Origin: Bugulina stolonifera
Lineage: Eukaryota; Bryozoa; Gymnolaemata; Cheilostomatida; Bugulidae
NCBI GenBank assembly: GCA_935421135.1
Contig: OW285187.1
Span: 11,061,929-11,125,928 of the forward strand
Reading direction: 5' to 3'
DNA length: 64,000 bases
This document shows, one piece after another, positions 37,401 to 47,545 of the stretch. The notes under the pieces were generated by a model. The model was given only the letters and a program-made list of their open reading frames with translations, did not search any database and had not been told where the DNA came from. The number at the start of each line of letters is the position of its first letter. The stretch's first letter is position 1. Position numbers and translations under genes: made by a program.

Positions 37401-40400
37401 ATTGTAGTATATATGTTTACATGTACATGTATATGGTTTTCTGTAAATGCATTGTTCAATGTTATAGAAATGTTAGGGGGCTTGGCCATTTTCTATATAT
37501 TGTATAATGTAAATGTAAATTCCTTGCTAAAAATACATTATACAATTTACAGAAATGTCCTTTTTGAACTTTGTGTTGTGCACTGCAGCTTGTGGACAAT
37601 CTCATTGCTCATCATATTATAGATCTGTTCTACACAGTCATGTCCATTCGGGGAGAAAGTTCCCATCTTCTTTCTAGAAAAACTGATTTAGAGGGAAAGC
37701 TGCAGCATTGGAAAGGTTTAACTGTTTGTTTGCTTGTTGCTGTGTTTGCGCAGGTTCAATACAGACCTGCTATGTAATTAATAGAAGTGTTATCAGTTCA
37801 GTTGGTCATTTAACAACACTTCATGTACATGTTGTGTCTACAGGTAGAGCTGCTGTATAACCAGGCAATTAAAGCAAGTGATGAGCTCTTCCATGTCAGA
37901 TTATACGAGTGGATGGTGAATAATGAGCTCACTGACAAGCTCCTGCAGGTGATTGCAGTGTGGTGTTATGCTCTGTGTGAAATATACTTATGTTGTTCGG
38001 CTATAAAGATAACACTATGACTCTCTCTACATATTGACACGAATAATGTGTTATTGATCAGGAAAGGATAGTTTGCTTCATGCCAATACTATCCATGCTA
38101 GCGCTAACTCTCCACCCTCCTTGAATAGTATCCCAGTATCTTAGATCATTTTACTTCTTGGAAAATGTTTTATTGGAGTAAGCCTTACTTCCAAGGAAGT
38201 ATATTTTGTCTAGCGAGTGCTTTACCTTCATGTAAATGATCTGTAAGAACTAGTCAATGTATCAAACACTATTGTCTACAGATCTCCTCTCCATACCTGG
38301 AGGCCTACCTGAGGAAAAGTTCTTCCTCTGGATCCACAGAGTTCCAGACACAGTCTCTGGAGGTATCTTGGAGATACTACGAGAAAAACAAAAACTACTT
38401 TGCAGCTGCTGGAATTCTTAGTGTACTTGCACAGAGACCCAAGTGAGTGTCTCAGCACAAGCAGCCTGTGTAAATAAATAATTGGATATGTGTGTACTGT
38501 GTGTACATTATGTGTATTGTGTGTACATGTCTATAGTGTACTGTGTGTACATTATGTGTATTGTGTGTACATGTCTATAGTGTACTGTGTGTACATATGT
38601 GTATTGTGTGTACATGTCTATAGTGTACTGTGTGTACGTATGTGTAGTGTGTGTACATGTGTATAGCGTGCTGTGTGTACATATGTGTAGTACATGTACA
38701 TACATTTGTAGTACATACATGTGTAGTACCTATATGTGTAGTACATGCATGTGTAATACATGTATGTGTAGTATATAGTGTGCACATGTGTGTATTTTGT
38801 GTATTTATATTTATTTATTCTACTTTGCAGTGTGTCATTGGATTTACTCCAGAGGATTGAATACCTGTGCAGAGCTGTGATGAATGCAAAATCTGCAAGT
38901 TTTAGAATTGATAAAGTTGTGGGTGACCTGCTGCATGAACTGGAGGAAAGGCTAGATGTATGTCATATATACTTTCTATATTGTGCCTGGCTCACAGGCT
39001 ATTGGGTTATACCAGATGTGTTTTCTACTACTGCGGACACATATTTTACTCATGCTGCCTATGTTCTATGTTGTCCATGTATATGAAATACAAACAGCAA
39101 GTCACAATCCAGCAGTGATTTCAAGTGTTACGTTAACTCGTCCACATTAATATTGTAATGTAGGTGGCTAAAGTACAAGTAGTGGTACTAGAGAGCCTTC
39201 GAAGGCTGCAGCAAAATGCCAAGTCATCACATATTGAGAGTGCTATAGCCATACTCAACTCTGAGCTGGTAGATGTAACAACTGTAAGTCTTCTCTTTAT
39301 GCACTATTATTATCGCTGGTATAGAATATACATATAGGTGTACATATATATATGTATATGCATGTATATATACTGTGCAGTGTACAGGTGCACTAGAATA
39401 TATTATACAGTGTATGCATGTGGATGAAGGTGTAGGTGTTCTGCATGTAGATGAAGGTGTAGGTGTTCTGCATGTAGATGAAGGTGTAGGTGTTCTGCAT
39501 GTAGATGAAGGTGTAGGTGTTCTGCATGTAGATGAAGGTGTAGGTGTTCTGCATGTAGATGTAGGTGTAGGTGTTCTGCATGTAGATGAAGGTGTAGGTG
39601 TTCTGCATGTAGATGAAGGTGTAGGTGTTCTGCATGTAGATGAAGGTGTAGGTGTTCTGCATGTAGATGAAGGTGTAGGTGTTCTGCATGTAGATGTAGG
39701 TATATGATGTCTATGAGCACAACATTATTCTAGTTTATTAGTGTCTTAGTGATTATTTGATGTTGTTTAGTCTATGAAGTGCTTAGTCTAGACCTTGTGT
39801 TTCATGTGTATTATTGTTACATATATGTACATCTATGTTGCAGTTTTAATTTGGTTGTTTGTGTTGTAATTAGATGCCATATGGGGAGACAACCTGCTGT
39901 GCGTCTGTCTAATATTTAATTGCTTAGTGCATACTATCGTTTGGTTGTGTATACTACATACGTACGTGTATGTGTTTACTATGTCGCTGACTGCTGTTTG
40001 GTTGTGTATGCTACATACGTACATGTATGTGTTTACTAAGTAGCTGACTTGTTTGGTTGTATATACAGTGTACATATGTGTATGTGTTTACTATGTAGCT
40101 ATACAGTGCATATGCTGAAGAGTTTGATTTAGCCGAGTGCAAGCTCTCTATCCTTCACTGTGCTGGCCATTACGACTCTGTGCTCATTGAGTCTCTATGG
40201 ACGGATATTATTGATAAAGGTCAGTCAGTCTTAACTAAACGAATAGATATCAAGTTATACAACAACAATGTAGTATATTTTGAATGTTGACCAATAAGTA
40301 TCATAGTAGGCAAGTGGTTTGTTAGGATAGGTATAGACTGCCAAGACTTATCCTCTCCTGCTAATATGTATCACCAATTTGGAGTTATCTTATTTTCAAC

Positions 40401-41996
40401 TTGGAGTAACAAAGGTCTATATTATAACAGCCGTTGTTGTGTTGTAGGCATAGCAACTACTTTTCAAAAGTTCAGCAAAATGTGCAAATTTTTTATAGTT
40501 TGATATTCGGAAATTTCCTACTCTTGAACTGAAGACTGGCAACTCCAAACTGTGATACAAAGTAATGTAATCAGACAGGCAAATCCCAATTGTGATACAT
40601 ACAGTAGTAATGCAATCAGGTTATGAACTCTTCTTGGCTATTTACAGAGTAAAATGTGACTTGTTCATGTAGTTATAATCAAGAAAGGGCTGTTGTAGAG
40701 TTTGAGCTGACACAGACTCAAGGTAGAGATAACCAAATGCTAGTGGTACAGAATAAAGTTATATGTTTGGGAAAGAAGTTTGGTACCAATGATAAATTCT
40801 TTCCCCTGAGTAAGTATTTATGTATGTACATGTATGTACACTGTAGTTTATACAGTTATATGATATACATGTACACTGTATATCATATAGCTATATGATA
40901 TACATGTACACTGCAGTTTATATACATGTAGCTATATGATATACATTGTAGGACAGGTTTTAAACATTTTTGAAGATATGAAATATATATGTGAATTGAA
41001 CATGTAGGTGCGTTAGAATTGATATAATCTACAGGTACATGTATTCACCTAGATGTTTATTAAAATTGAGATTTATATCAGATAAGCAGAACATGAATTG
41101 TTATGATTCTAGAGATCCAGTAACAATCTCCACATTGTTCCTTCTAAATAGTGATGCCGTATTGTAGGTTTCATCATAAAGGACATGGAGAAAAGATCAC
41201 TGGCTAGTGCATATGACATTGGTTGGGTGGTGAATACTATGAGGTTGACCCAGATACCCAGCCTACAGCTACTACAGGCCTATGATAACTTGTACAAAGC
41301 AAAGGTAGATAGTTCTTATAGCTGATACAAGTAGAACTTGATACAGTTACATACACTATGTCTGTTTTGTATACCGTGTAGACATGCACATGTGAGCACT
41401 AGGGTCAAGGTCAACTTGTTGGATAAACATTTACATCAACAGTTCAAAACTGTTTACTATTCTGATACAGTCATTATGAGATGTTTATGTTTAGTTAGCC
41501 TTGGGTCTGCCTCAACTACTTGTATATCTAGTTAGTAGTCTGGAGAATGCACTGATTACATAGGAATACTCTCTTAATTGTAGGACCCTTGGTGGAGAAA
41601 CAATGGTGGAGCCCACCACTTACTCCTAGTCATTGCTTCCCTACTGGACAACTTTCTCACGCAACCAAATTCTATGCCTGCCTATGAGAGGTAAGAGACC
41701 TTAAATATAAATTGTAGACACCATGAATATTTTACTCATTTGGTATTCCTCTACTATATGAAATTTGCATGTAATTGTTGTACATGTACTACTGCTGGAT
41801 TACTTGTACTGAATTCTGTTACAAGTCATGGTTTCTATGATCTATTTGCAGGAGTAGGTTGATAGCCACTGCTGTGGACCTTGTGTCTGGCTATCTGGTA
41901 GAACTCCGTTCCTCAACCATGGCAAGCTCACAGGCTGATGATGCTGCCCGACAACTGAGAGATATCCAATCCAGACTACAGAGGGCCCACAGATGA
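28469..41996 (+). CDS. NUP155: Nucleoporin NUP155, complete
   Basis: Large scaffold nucleoporin of the inner ring of the nuclear pore (Nup170/Nup155 family): N-terminal beta-propeller, C-terminal alpha-solenoid. Thirty exons keep frame throughout and give 1364 residues (human 1391). Exons: 28469-28610, 28790-29024, 29552-29622, 30068-30160, 30375-30535, 30651-30750, 31139-31304, 31728-31825, 32099-32251, 32646-32746, 33153-33320, 33496-33669, 34182-34317, 34518-34671, 34781-34838, 35238-35347, 35481-35551, 35823-36019, 36334-36543, 36868-37064, 37213-37363, 37844-37948, 38282-38442, 38831-38957, 39164-39283, 40099-40219, 40684-40809, 41168-41304, 41584-41690, 41852-41996. Diagnostic stretches: [73 protein letters not shown]. 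The ATG at 28469 aligns best with the family N-terminus; an in-frame ATG at 28430 is possible. The exon 27 acceptor (40684) was chosen by phase. Confidence 0.95.
32392..32575 (+). repeat. Intronic minisatellite, 24-bp unit, about eight copies
   Basis: The unit is close to TAGTGGTTATTGTATGATAT plus TACA and lies in the NUP155 intron between 32252 and 32645. The length is a multiple of three and stop-free on plus, so it creates a spurious open frame with an HSGYCMIL repeat. The first two copies are the most diverged. Confidence 0.9.
33043..33070. repeat. Perfect 11-bp inverted repeat with 6-nt loop (intron)
   Basis: AAAGGTGTTGT at 33043-33053 is the exact complement of ACAACACCTTT at 33060-33070, separated by ACATGC. 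It sits in a NUP155 intron beside an ACATGT-rich microsatellite. A role is not indicated. Confidence 0.7.
38490..38785 (+). repeat. Intronic TGTGTACA-rich minisatellite
   Basis: Degenerate copies of a unit of about 38-46 bp, built from GTGTACTGTGTGTACATTATG and GTACATGTCTATA segments, fill the NUP155 intron between 38443 and 38830. They decay into ACATGTGTAGT repeats at the 3' end. It is stop-free in several frames on both strands, but the resulting Cys/Val/Tyr- or Thr/His-rich frames are artefacts. Confidence 0.85.
39418..39706 (+). repeat. Intronic 27-bp minisatellite, about eleven copies
   Basis: The unit GTAGATGAAGGTGTAGGTGT plus TCTGCAT is repeated almost without change in the NUP155 intron 39284-40098. 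Copies 6 and 11 differ by GATGTAGG in place of GATGAAGG. Because 27 is divisible by three, it is open in frames on both strands (plus-strand nonapeptide HVDEGVGVL), but there is no sign that it is translated. Confidence 0.95.
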
Positions 41997-42184
41997 ACAT
42001 AACTTTTCTTTACATGAACATTTTATCATCCAGCTAGTGTATACTGTATATTGACCTATATCTAACTAACCAAGGTGCAATAACTCTGACGTTATGATGT
42101 ATTATTGTATATTAGTATCAATATCATTATAAAAGTAGTCTCGAGAATTTATCCAACTGAAAATTGGGATCAATGTATTATTAC

Positions 42185-42190
42185 AATAAA
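42185..42190 (+). terminator. Candidate NUP155 poly(A) signal
   Basis: AATAAA lies 189 bp after the NUP155 stop codon. Further AATAAA copies follow at 42273-42278 and 42278-42283. These signals lie next to or inside the minus-strand SECIS candidate, so the NUP155 transcript probably ends antisense to the SEPHS2 3' UTR. Confidence 0.55.
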
Positions 42191-42197
42191 CTGTTAA

Positions 42198-42279
42198 TTT
42201 TATGTCATGAAAATGCTTTCAAACTTGCACCAACCATTAATGGCTTTAAGTACAAATCGTCATGATATTGACAATAAAA
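42198..42279 (-). promoter_or_regulatory. SECIS element candidate (form 2) in the SEPHS2 3' UTR
   Basis: On the minus strand, about 265 nt after the SEPHS2 stop, the RNA can fold as a selenocysteine insertion element. AUGA is at 42263-42260 and the opposing UGAA at 42221-42218, giving the tandem G-A quartet. Ten pairs of helix II follow, from G-U and AUUUGUAC with GUGCAAGU plus a terminal U-G. The AAA at 42247-42245 begins 12 nt after AUGA. A small extra hairpin (CCAU/AUGG) follows the AAA, which is the form-2 arrangement. A basal helix pairs 42279-42269 with 42207-42198, ten pairs with one bulge. Such elements recruit SBP2 and EFSec to recode UGA. Folding was done by eye. Confidence 0.85.
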
Positions 42280-42544
42280 TAAAACAGTTGTATCAACAGC
42301 AATACTCCCTTCATTAATATTGATTGCCTATATGCTACAGCGACATCTAATCTACTCTGTAATGTCTATTCAGATGTTCAGACAGTCTCAACCAGCATCT
42401 GCTCACACTGGGATACTATCTGAAGCATCTGAGACAAGAAAAAATACTACAAGAAATATATTAATGATAAATAATGCACCTAATACTGGCATAAGCCAAA
42501 TGTTTTTAACATTGGGACGAATTAAAAGTGGAAGCCGAATAGTT

Positions 42545-44673
42545 CTACCAAAGTTGGTCCTCTACATCCTTATTTGGAACTTCAATGATCCTGGGTTTGT
42601 CTATGATCCGAGCTGTTCGATCTCCATTTTCTACCACACCTACAATCCAGGACTGTAAACCCTCCTCTTTCTCTATGTCTCGACAGTATGCAGCAGCCGA
42701 AGTCCTTGGAAAGGCTATTAACAATCCACCTGAAATATTCACTAATTAGTTTTAACCATTTTCCCAATTTAGTGAATTTACAGTCAATAACATCTATATA
42801 TCCATCTATACGTTAGTAATCACTCGATCACCGTATTTGTAGAATATTGTTCATGAATAAACACATGTAGCATACCTGAAGTCTCTGCAGAAGTTCCTTT
42901 GTGTAACCCAAACATATCGTTTTTGATAGCCTTGGCCACAGTGGCCATCTTGGAAATTATAGGAAGGTTGTGTATCACAAAACTAACTTCACTTTTCTGT
43001 ACTTGGGCTAGATTGGAGGCATGACCCAGTATCCCAAACCCGGTAACATCAGTACATCCATGTGCATTGTATTTGTGCATCAAACGAGCGGCTGAAACAG
43101 TATACTATCACATGTTACGAAAAATGGTCAACTATGGGTGCATAACCCAAGTTTGGTTTTCAAAAATTCTGAAGCAACCAGAGCACTGGTAGGCTATTAC
43201 ATCAAAAGCATATATGTATGCATATCTCACTTTTCTTACATGTAAGTGACCTTGTACGCACCTGTTCTGTTGAGACGAGACATGCTTGCCATAGCTCTTT
43301 GATATGCCTTCTCCACATCTTCTTTGGTAATGAGGTGCTTTATGGGTAGCCATTTCTCTTCATCATCCATCCATTGGTGTAGGTTAACAGCAATTTGAGT
43401 TCCTAGTGGTTTAGTCAGAACCAAGACATCACCATCTTTGGCATTATGTGGCCTGCAGTAATTGACAGAATGAAATCATCAAAGAAAGTTTAGTACAAGA
43501 CTTACATAATATATGGACTTTGTAAGTCGATTTAACTAAAACAAATACACTGTTATGAGCTCTATACTTTCAACAATAGACAGAATAACAGCACACTCTA
43601 ACACTCACAAAATTATCTCATTCACATGGACAACACTGGTAGCTACGCCTCCACATATCATCCAAGGGTTGACAACAGTTTGACCTCCTTGAATGCTAGT
43701 TCCAGCTTTTTCTGCCAAGTCTTTGAAGCCTTTCATTAGCAGAGGCACAACAATATTACGTTCTTTCTGGCTAAGGCGACTAGAAACTCCGAGTAACATT
43801 AACATATTGTCACACTCAGTAACTCCCATGGCATATAGGTCACTAAGCACATTAGCACACGTGATCATACCCTGAAAAAGGTAATACCCATTTTTTAATT
43901 AAACTACACCCTGCAGCCTTATATGTGTAAAAATGTGTTAGAATCAGTCACGTGGCACAATAGTATTATGTCTTTGATTAAGAGGTCTTTCACTGAATTT
44001 CATGGAATAAATTTGTCACGACCAACCCTGAACTTGATCAATGATTAGCTTCTTCCACTTTCAGCATGGTGTAAGCAGGGAGGGCATTGGGTTGTTTACA
44101 GTAAAATAAAGGCCAAGTCAAGAATTGAAGAGACTGGCACCACAACAAGACAGTGTTTGATCAAGGGACTAGTGTAGAGTACACATGTACAAATATAGTA
44201 TACCTGTATGTATGGGTCATCGACTAGCGGGTAAAAGAAATCTGTAGTTTGAACGAGTGATAACGATTCAAAACGCAATGGTATGACACAACTATCCATC
44301 CCAATTCCTGCAATACAAAGCTTGATATAATATCCTTCAGTTGGTAAACCACATAAAACCTTGCAAATTACAAATATATAATATTATACATATGCATGTA
44401 CAATGTATATATACAAGTAACATTATTCAAACACAAATTAATATGTATGGAATGATGCTGGGGCATCAAATTGAGAGTAATTTACTGCTTACCAATTCGA
44501 CCTTCTGGTTGTTGAGCCCCACCGGACTCTTTAAGTCCCTCAAGAAGTTTGAGCAGAACATCTTGAGGGACTTTACAGCCTCACCCCTTCAGGTCTGCTG
44601 TGTTAGTTAGACGAAATGATGGATCTAAATCATGAGCTGCTGGATTAAATGGTAGTCTTGAGCCGGTAGCCAT
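42545..44673 (-). CDS. SEPHS2: Selenophosphate synthetase, selenocysteine type (SEPHS2/SPS2)
   Basis: Makes selenophosphate from selenide and ATP, the Se donor for Sec-tRNA synthesis. Exons: 44673-44493, 44307-44204, 43871-43609, 43452-43262, 43091-42876 and 42729-42545, giving 379 residues. The catalytic loop in exon 1 reads [16 protein letters not shown]. The UGA (44583-44581, residue 31) stands where the family has Sec, Cys or Thr, and the frame is perfect on both sides, so it is read as selenocysteine. Other family blocks are [93 protein letters not shown] and [17 protein letters not shown] 44673 is the first in frame. As a selenoprotein it depends on the pathway it feeds, so its expression should respond to selenium supply. 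Convergent with NUP155. Confidence 0.96.
44533..44573 (-). promoter_or_regulatory. Stem-loop 3' of the Sec UGA (recoding-element candidate)
   Basis: Within SEPHS2 exon 1, AAGTCCCTCAAG and CTTGAGGGACTT are perfect 12-bp complements (44544-44533 and 44573-44562) enclosing a 17-nt loop. The stem starts 7 nt after the UGA. A stem-loop at this spacing is the layout of selenocysteine redefinition elements known from SELENON and of the readthrough element known from some selenophosphate synthetase genes. The stem is built entirely from codons for the conserved protein, so function is inferred from position and perfection of pairing. Confidence 0.7.
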
Positions 44674-45832
44674 GTTAGCCACAAGTATCTGTTTAAACAG
44701 AAAGCAAGAGACACATACAAGGCATGGTTAATCTGAAAGTAAATCCAAACTGTATGCGACTTCAATTAAGGCTTTACAACTCATAAGAGTTAACCGCTGG
44801 AGCTGAACCTATAAAACAGGAATATGATATCTTTTGCAGTATCAGTTGTGTTATGCTGACAAGATTCATGAGCAGCTGTACTCGTCAATTTTTTCGCTAA
44901 ATGCATCAGTTTTTGGCCACATTCAGTCCTTTTCTCCCGTTAGTTTTCTTGTCTCGAGTTTATCATTTGTGTATATTGGTGATCAAATTATAGGTAGTTA
45001 TGTAAAAACGAGAAGTATAAACAACAGCAACAAAACAGTTATTGGGATGGTAACTGGGGATGGATACATGTAGCCCTTTTTAAAAGGACTCATCACCCAA
45101 ATATATAGATATCAAAAGCTTGTAACTTGGACTTATGTTGTAATATTCAATAACTCAAGATTTCATTGAGAAACTGTAGGCCTAAATTACAATAGAAATG
45201 ACTAGAATCGAAATTAATGGAATTATAAAACATCTTACACTAAAATAAAGTCGTTCTATCTTGGAATTCCTATGATTTTATCTTTTCTTACTCAAAGAAA
45301 TAGTTGGACTCATCCCATAAAGATTTATTTTTTGTTACTCAACAAACCTGTCGACTTATTAAATTATTTCTTCTGTTTCTCTTGTTCAATAAAGTAACAG
45401 ATTCGTGTCAAACAGAGTGTAGCTACCGATTAAAAAACTATATAACTTGATGTAGTTTGGATAAACAACTTTATACTATTACTCTGACTCCATATGCTCA
45501 TAGCGTTGAACTTGAAAGTTTGGACAAATGTCAATGTAAATTTAGGCTTAATTTTACGGATCTATTTTAATTTTCTGACAACCTAGTTTACTTTTGAGTA
45601 CTGACTATTGAACTTACAGAAAAGTAAACTAGTTTTGAACTTTTCATTCTAGCCTCTATCTAGCCATATAACACTCATTTACTGATTTAGGTTTAATACT
45701 ATATTAGTTTTCAGGTTTTGCTTGAACGGCCTAATTGTTGGAATAATTAATTATCAAAAACATATTGATTATTAATTAGTATAATAAAAATATAATAAAT
45801 TATATATCTTATAATAAAAATAGGCCTACTAT
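44674..45832. other. Region upstream of SEPHS2, nothing recognised
   Basis: Presumed SEPHS2 promoter side followed by AT-rich intergenic DNA. An open frame at 44834-45073 on plus shows no family motif and is not called. Confidence 0.4.
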
Positions 45833-45970
45833 CAGGCTTGCCAAGTTTCACTGATGAAAATCAGGGAGATTCAGCATTTGGGTGGGGTGTGTCCATTTTG
45901 GGTAGGGTACCAAAATTTCAGTTGAAAATCAGGGAGTCTCTTGCGGAATCAGGGAGACTTGGTAAGCCTG
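45833..45970. mobile_element. 138-bp hAT-type MITE with perfect 8-bp target duplication
   Basis: The element starts CAGGCTTGCCAAGT and ends with the near-complement ACTTGGTAAGCCTG. It is flanked by CCTACTAT at 45825-45832 and again at 45971-45978. Eight-base duplications are typical of hAT insertions. The interior is non-coding and carries repeated AATCAGGGAG motifs. A shorter, diverged relative lies at 51417-51498. Confidence 0.9.
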
Positions 45971-46714
45971 CCTACTATGAAATATTCATTTTATAAATAT
46001 TATATTTTTATTACTGCCCCCATTGAGGCCATTGAAAATAGATTGTGATTGTGCATGTATGTTTGCAACCAGCACAAAAATGGCACAGTCATGTTTTGTT
46101 TTCAACCTAATTGTAAGGGTAACGATATTTATGCTAGATCAATATATCTGACTCATCTGCTGCATGGTTACCACCACAATTGAGAATCGGCCTAGTAAAA
46201 AACTAAGAATTTAGAGAGAGATAAGGGTGGACTTTCTCTCCGTTGTGTGAACGGAAGTTACACAGAATTGTCTAGCATAAGTGGCTACAAAGTATTACTT
46301 CTCCTCCGTAAGTGCAGGTGGGGTAGAACGTGTACTAATCCGCGTTATACACGACACAATTTTCTTTCAGCTATTTAATCAGTATGTAGGCCGGGATTGT
46401 AACGACGCACGCAATTTTGTTTCTTACTTTAATATTGCAGATAAATTGACATGTGGAAGATAGCCCTGAACAAAAACAAGTAACATGGCAATTGAATTTT
46501 CAGCTACCTTTTAACTGTTTTAACTGTATAAGTTAATATAAATATAATAGTTTGAAACATATATATCTGGTTTTTGTAGCTACCTTCGTTGTTGTTCAGT
46601 CACCAATGACAATGGAATGGCGAGAGATACTCAGCAGAGCCTATGGCAATGAAGCTTTCTGCTAGCTATATAACATTCAGATAGTTCACCAACCATATAC
46701 TTATTATAGCCGAT

Positions 46715-47200
46715 AAAATCTGCAAAGCCAGAAAGCAAGTTGGGATGATCAGGAGAGCCCTCTACTGGGCACCTGAGCGAGCTAGGTTAATAGCATACAG
46801 ATCTCTCTGCCTTCCTCACCTAGAATATGCTTCCTGCGCATGGGATCCCTCTACAAGTAAAGAGATTGAGGCACTAGAGATGGTGCAAAACCAAGGTGTG
46901 AGAATGATCTGTGACATGAAAGGAAGGAGAGGTGTCACAGAGGCCAAAGAGAAACTTCAACTCCAACAGCTGGACATCCGACGTAGGAACTCTCGGGTAA
47001 AGCTTTTGCTAGATATACTGTCAAGAGAAGAAGCCCATCCTGCTCTCTGTGCATCATATGATGAAATCATGGAACAACCTCAGACAACAGTTCAGACTAG
47101 ATCACAGTGTAGAAACGAACCGCGGTCTATTAGAGCCACTGGGAACTGTTTCCATAACAGCTTTCTACCCCGCACAATACGAGACCTCAAAAAAGAATAA
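46715..47200 (+). pseudogene. LINE 3' fragment (C-terminus of reverse-transcriptase ORF)
   Basis: Reads ICKARKQVGMIRRAL through LIAYRSLCLPHLEYASCAWDP to the family tail NSFLPRTIRDLKKE and a TAA stop. This is the last 160 or so residues of the same LINE type as the copy at 18100. It is strongly 5'-truncated. The 3' UTR appears to run to about 47410 and finishes with three copies of TTGATGTAAG. Confidence 0.85.
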
Positions 47201-47380
47201 ACATTAGCAGAAGAACAACACAACCAATACTAAAATACTACATGGGTACCCACTTGTACCCACTCTGAAACCAAATCTTACCATGAGATGGTATATGGAA
47301 CAATGTCCTTATGATAATTTATGTACAAAAATTGAGGCACGCCCCTTCCGCCCCCTAGGCGGTCTAGCGTAATGTCGTCA

Positions 47381-47410
47381 TTGATGTAAGTTGATGTAAG
47401 TTGATGTAAG
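47381..47410 (+). repeat. (TTGATGTAAG)3 at a LINE 3' end
   Basis: Three perfect decamer copies sit exactly between the end of one LINE fragment and the start of the next (47411). CR1/L2-like LINEs often end in short tandem repeats rather than poly(A), so this may be the 3' tail of the first copy. Confidence 0.7.
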
Positions 47411-47545
47411 ATGAAGAAGACTTCCAGAAGAACATCAACTCTCTAAATTACTGGTCCACCACAAATAAAATGCCTTTTAACACTACAAAATGGGAAGTCA
47501 TAGTGTTTAATAAGAAAAACAGACCCCCTCCATTCTACTCAATAG

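Noticed and set aside
37589..37715. An extra NUP155 exon reading [19 protein letters not shown] after a good CAG acceptor
   Set aside because: Splicing 37363 directly to 37844 keeps frame and aligns with the human protein without a gap (HH then [16 protein letters not shown]). No phase-0 donor near the end of this frame is convincing. It is treated as intron.
38508..38860. Several overlapping Cys/Val/Tyr- and Thr/His-rich frames
   Set aside because: Low-complexity TGTGTACA repeats in a NUP155 intron are open in many frames by composition alone.
39375..39720. Long open frames on both strands with HVDEGVGVL or HLHAEHLHL repeats
   Set aside because: They are produced by a 27-bp minisatellite inside a NUP155 intron; no start, splice or codon evidence supports translation.
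42342..42420. Alternative SECIS fold using GTGAGCAGATG and CATCTGAA in the SEPHS2 3' UTR
   Set aside because: Only six stem pairs and no AA at the required distance from the G-A quartet; the fold at 42198-42279 satisfies every requirement.
44834..45073. 79-residue open frame upstream of SEPHS2
   Set aside because: No family motif, no splice partners, and AT-rich surroundings; the length is compatible with chance.
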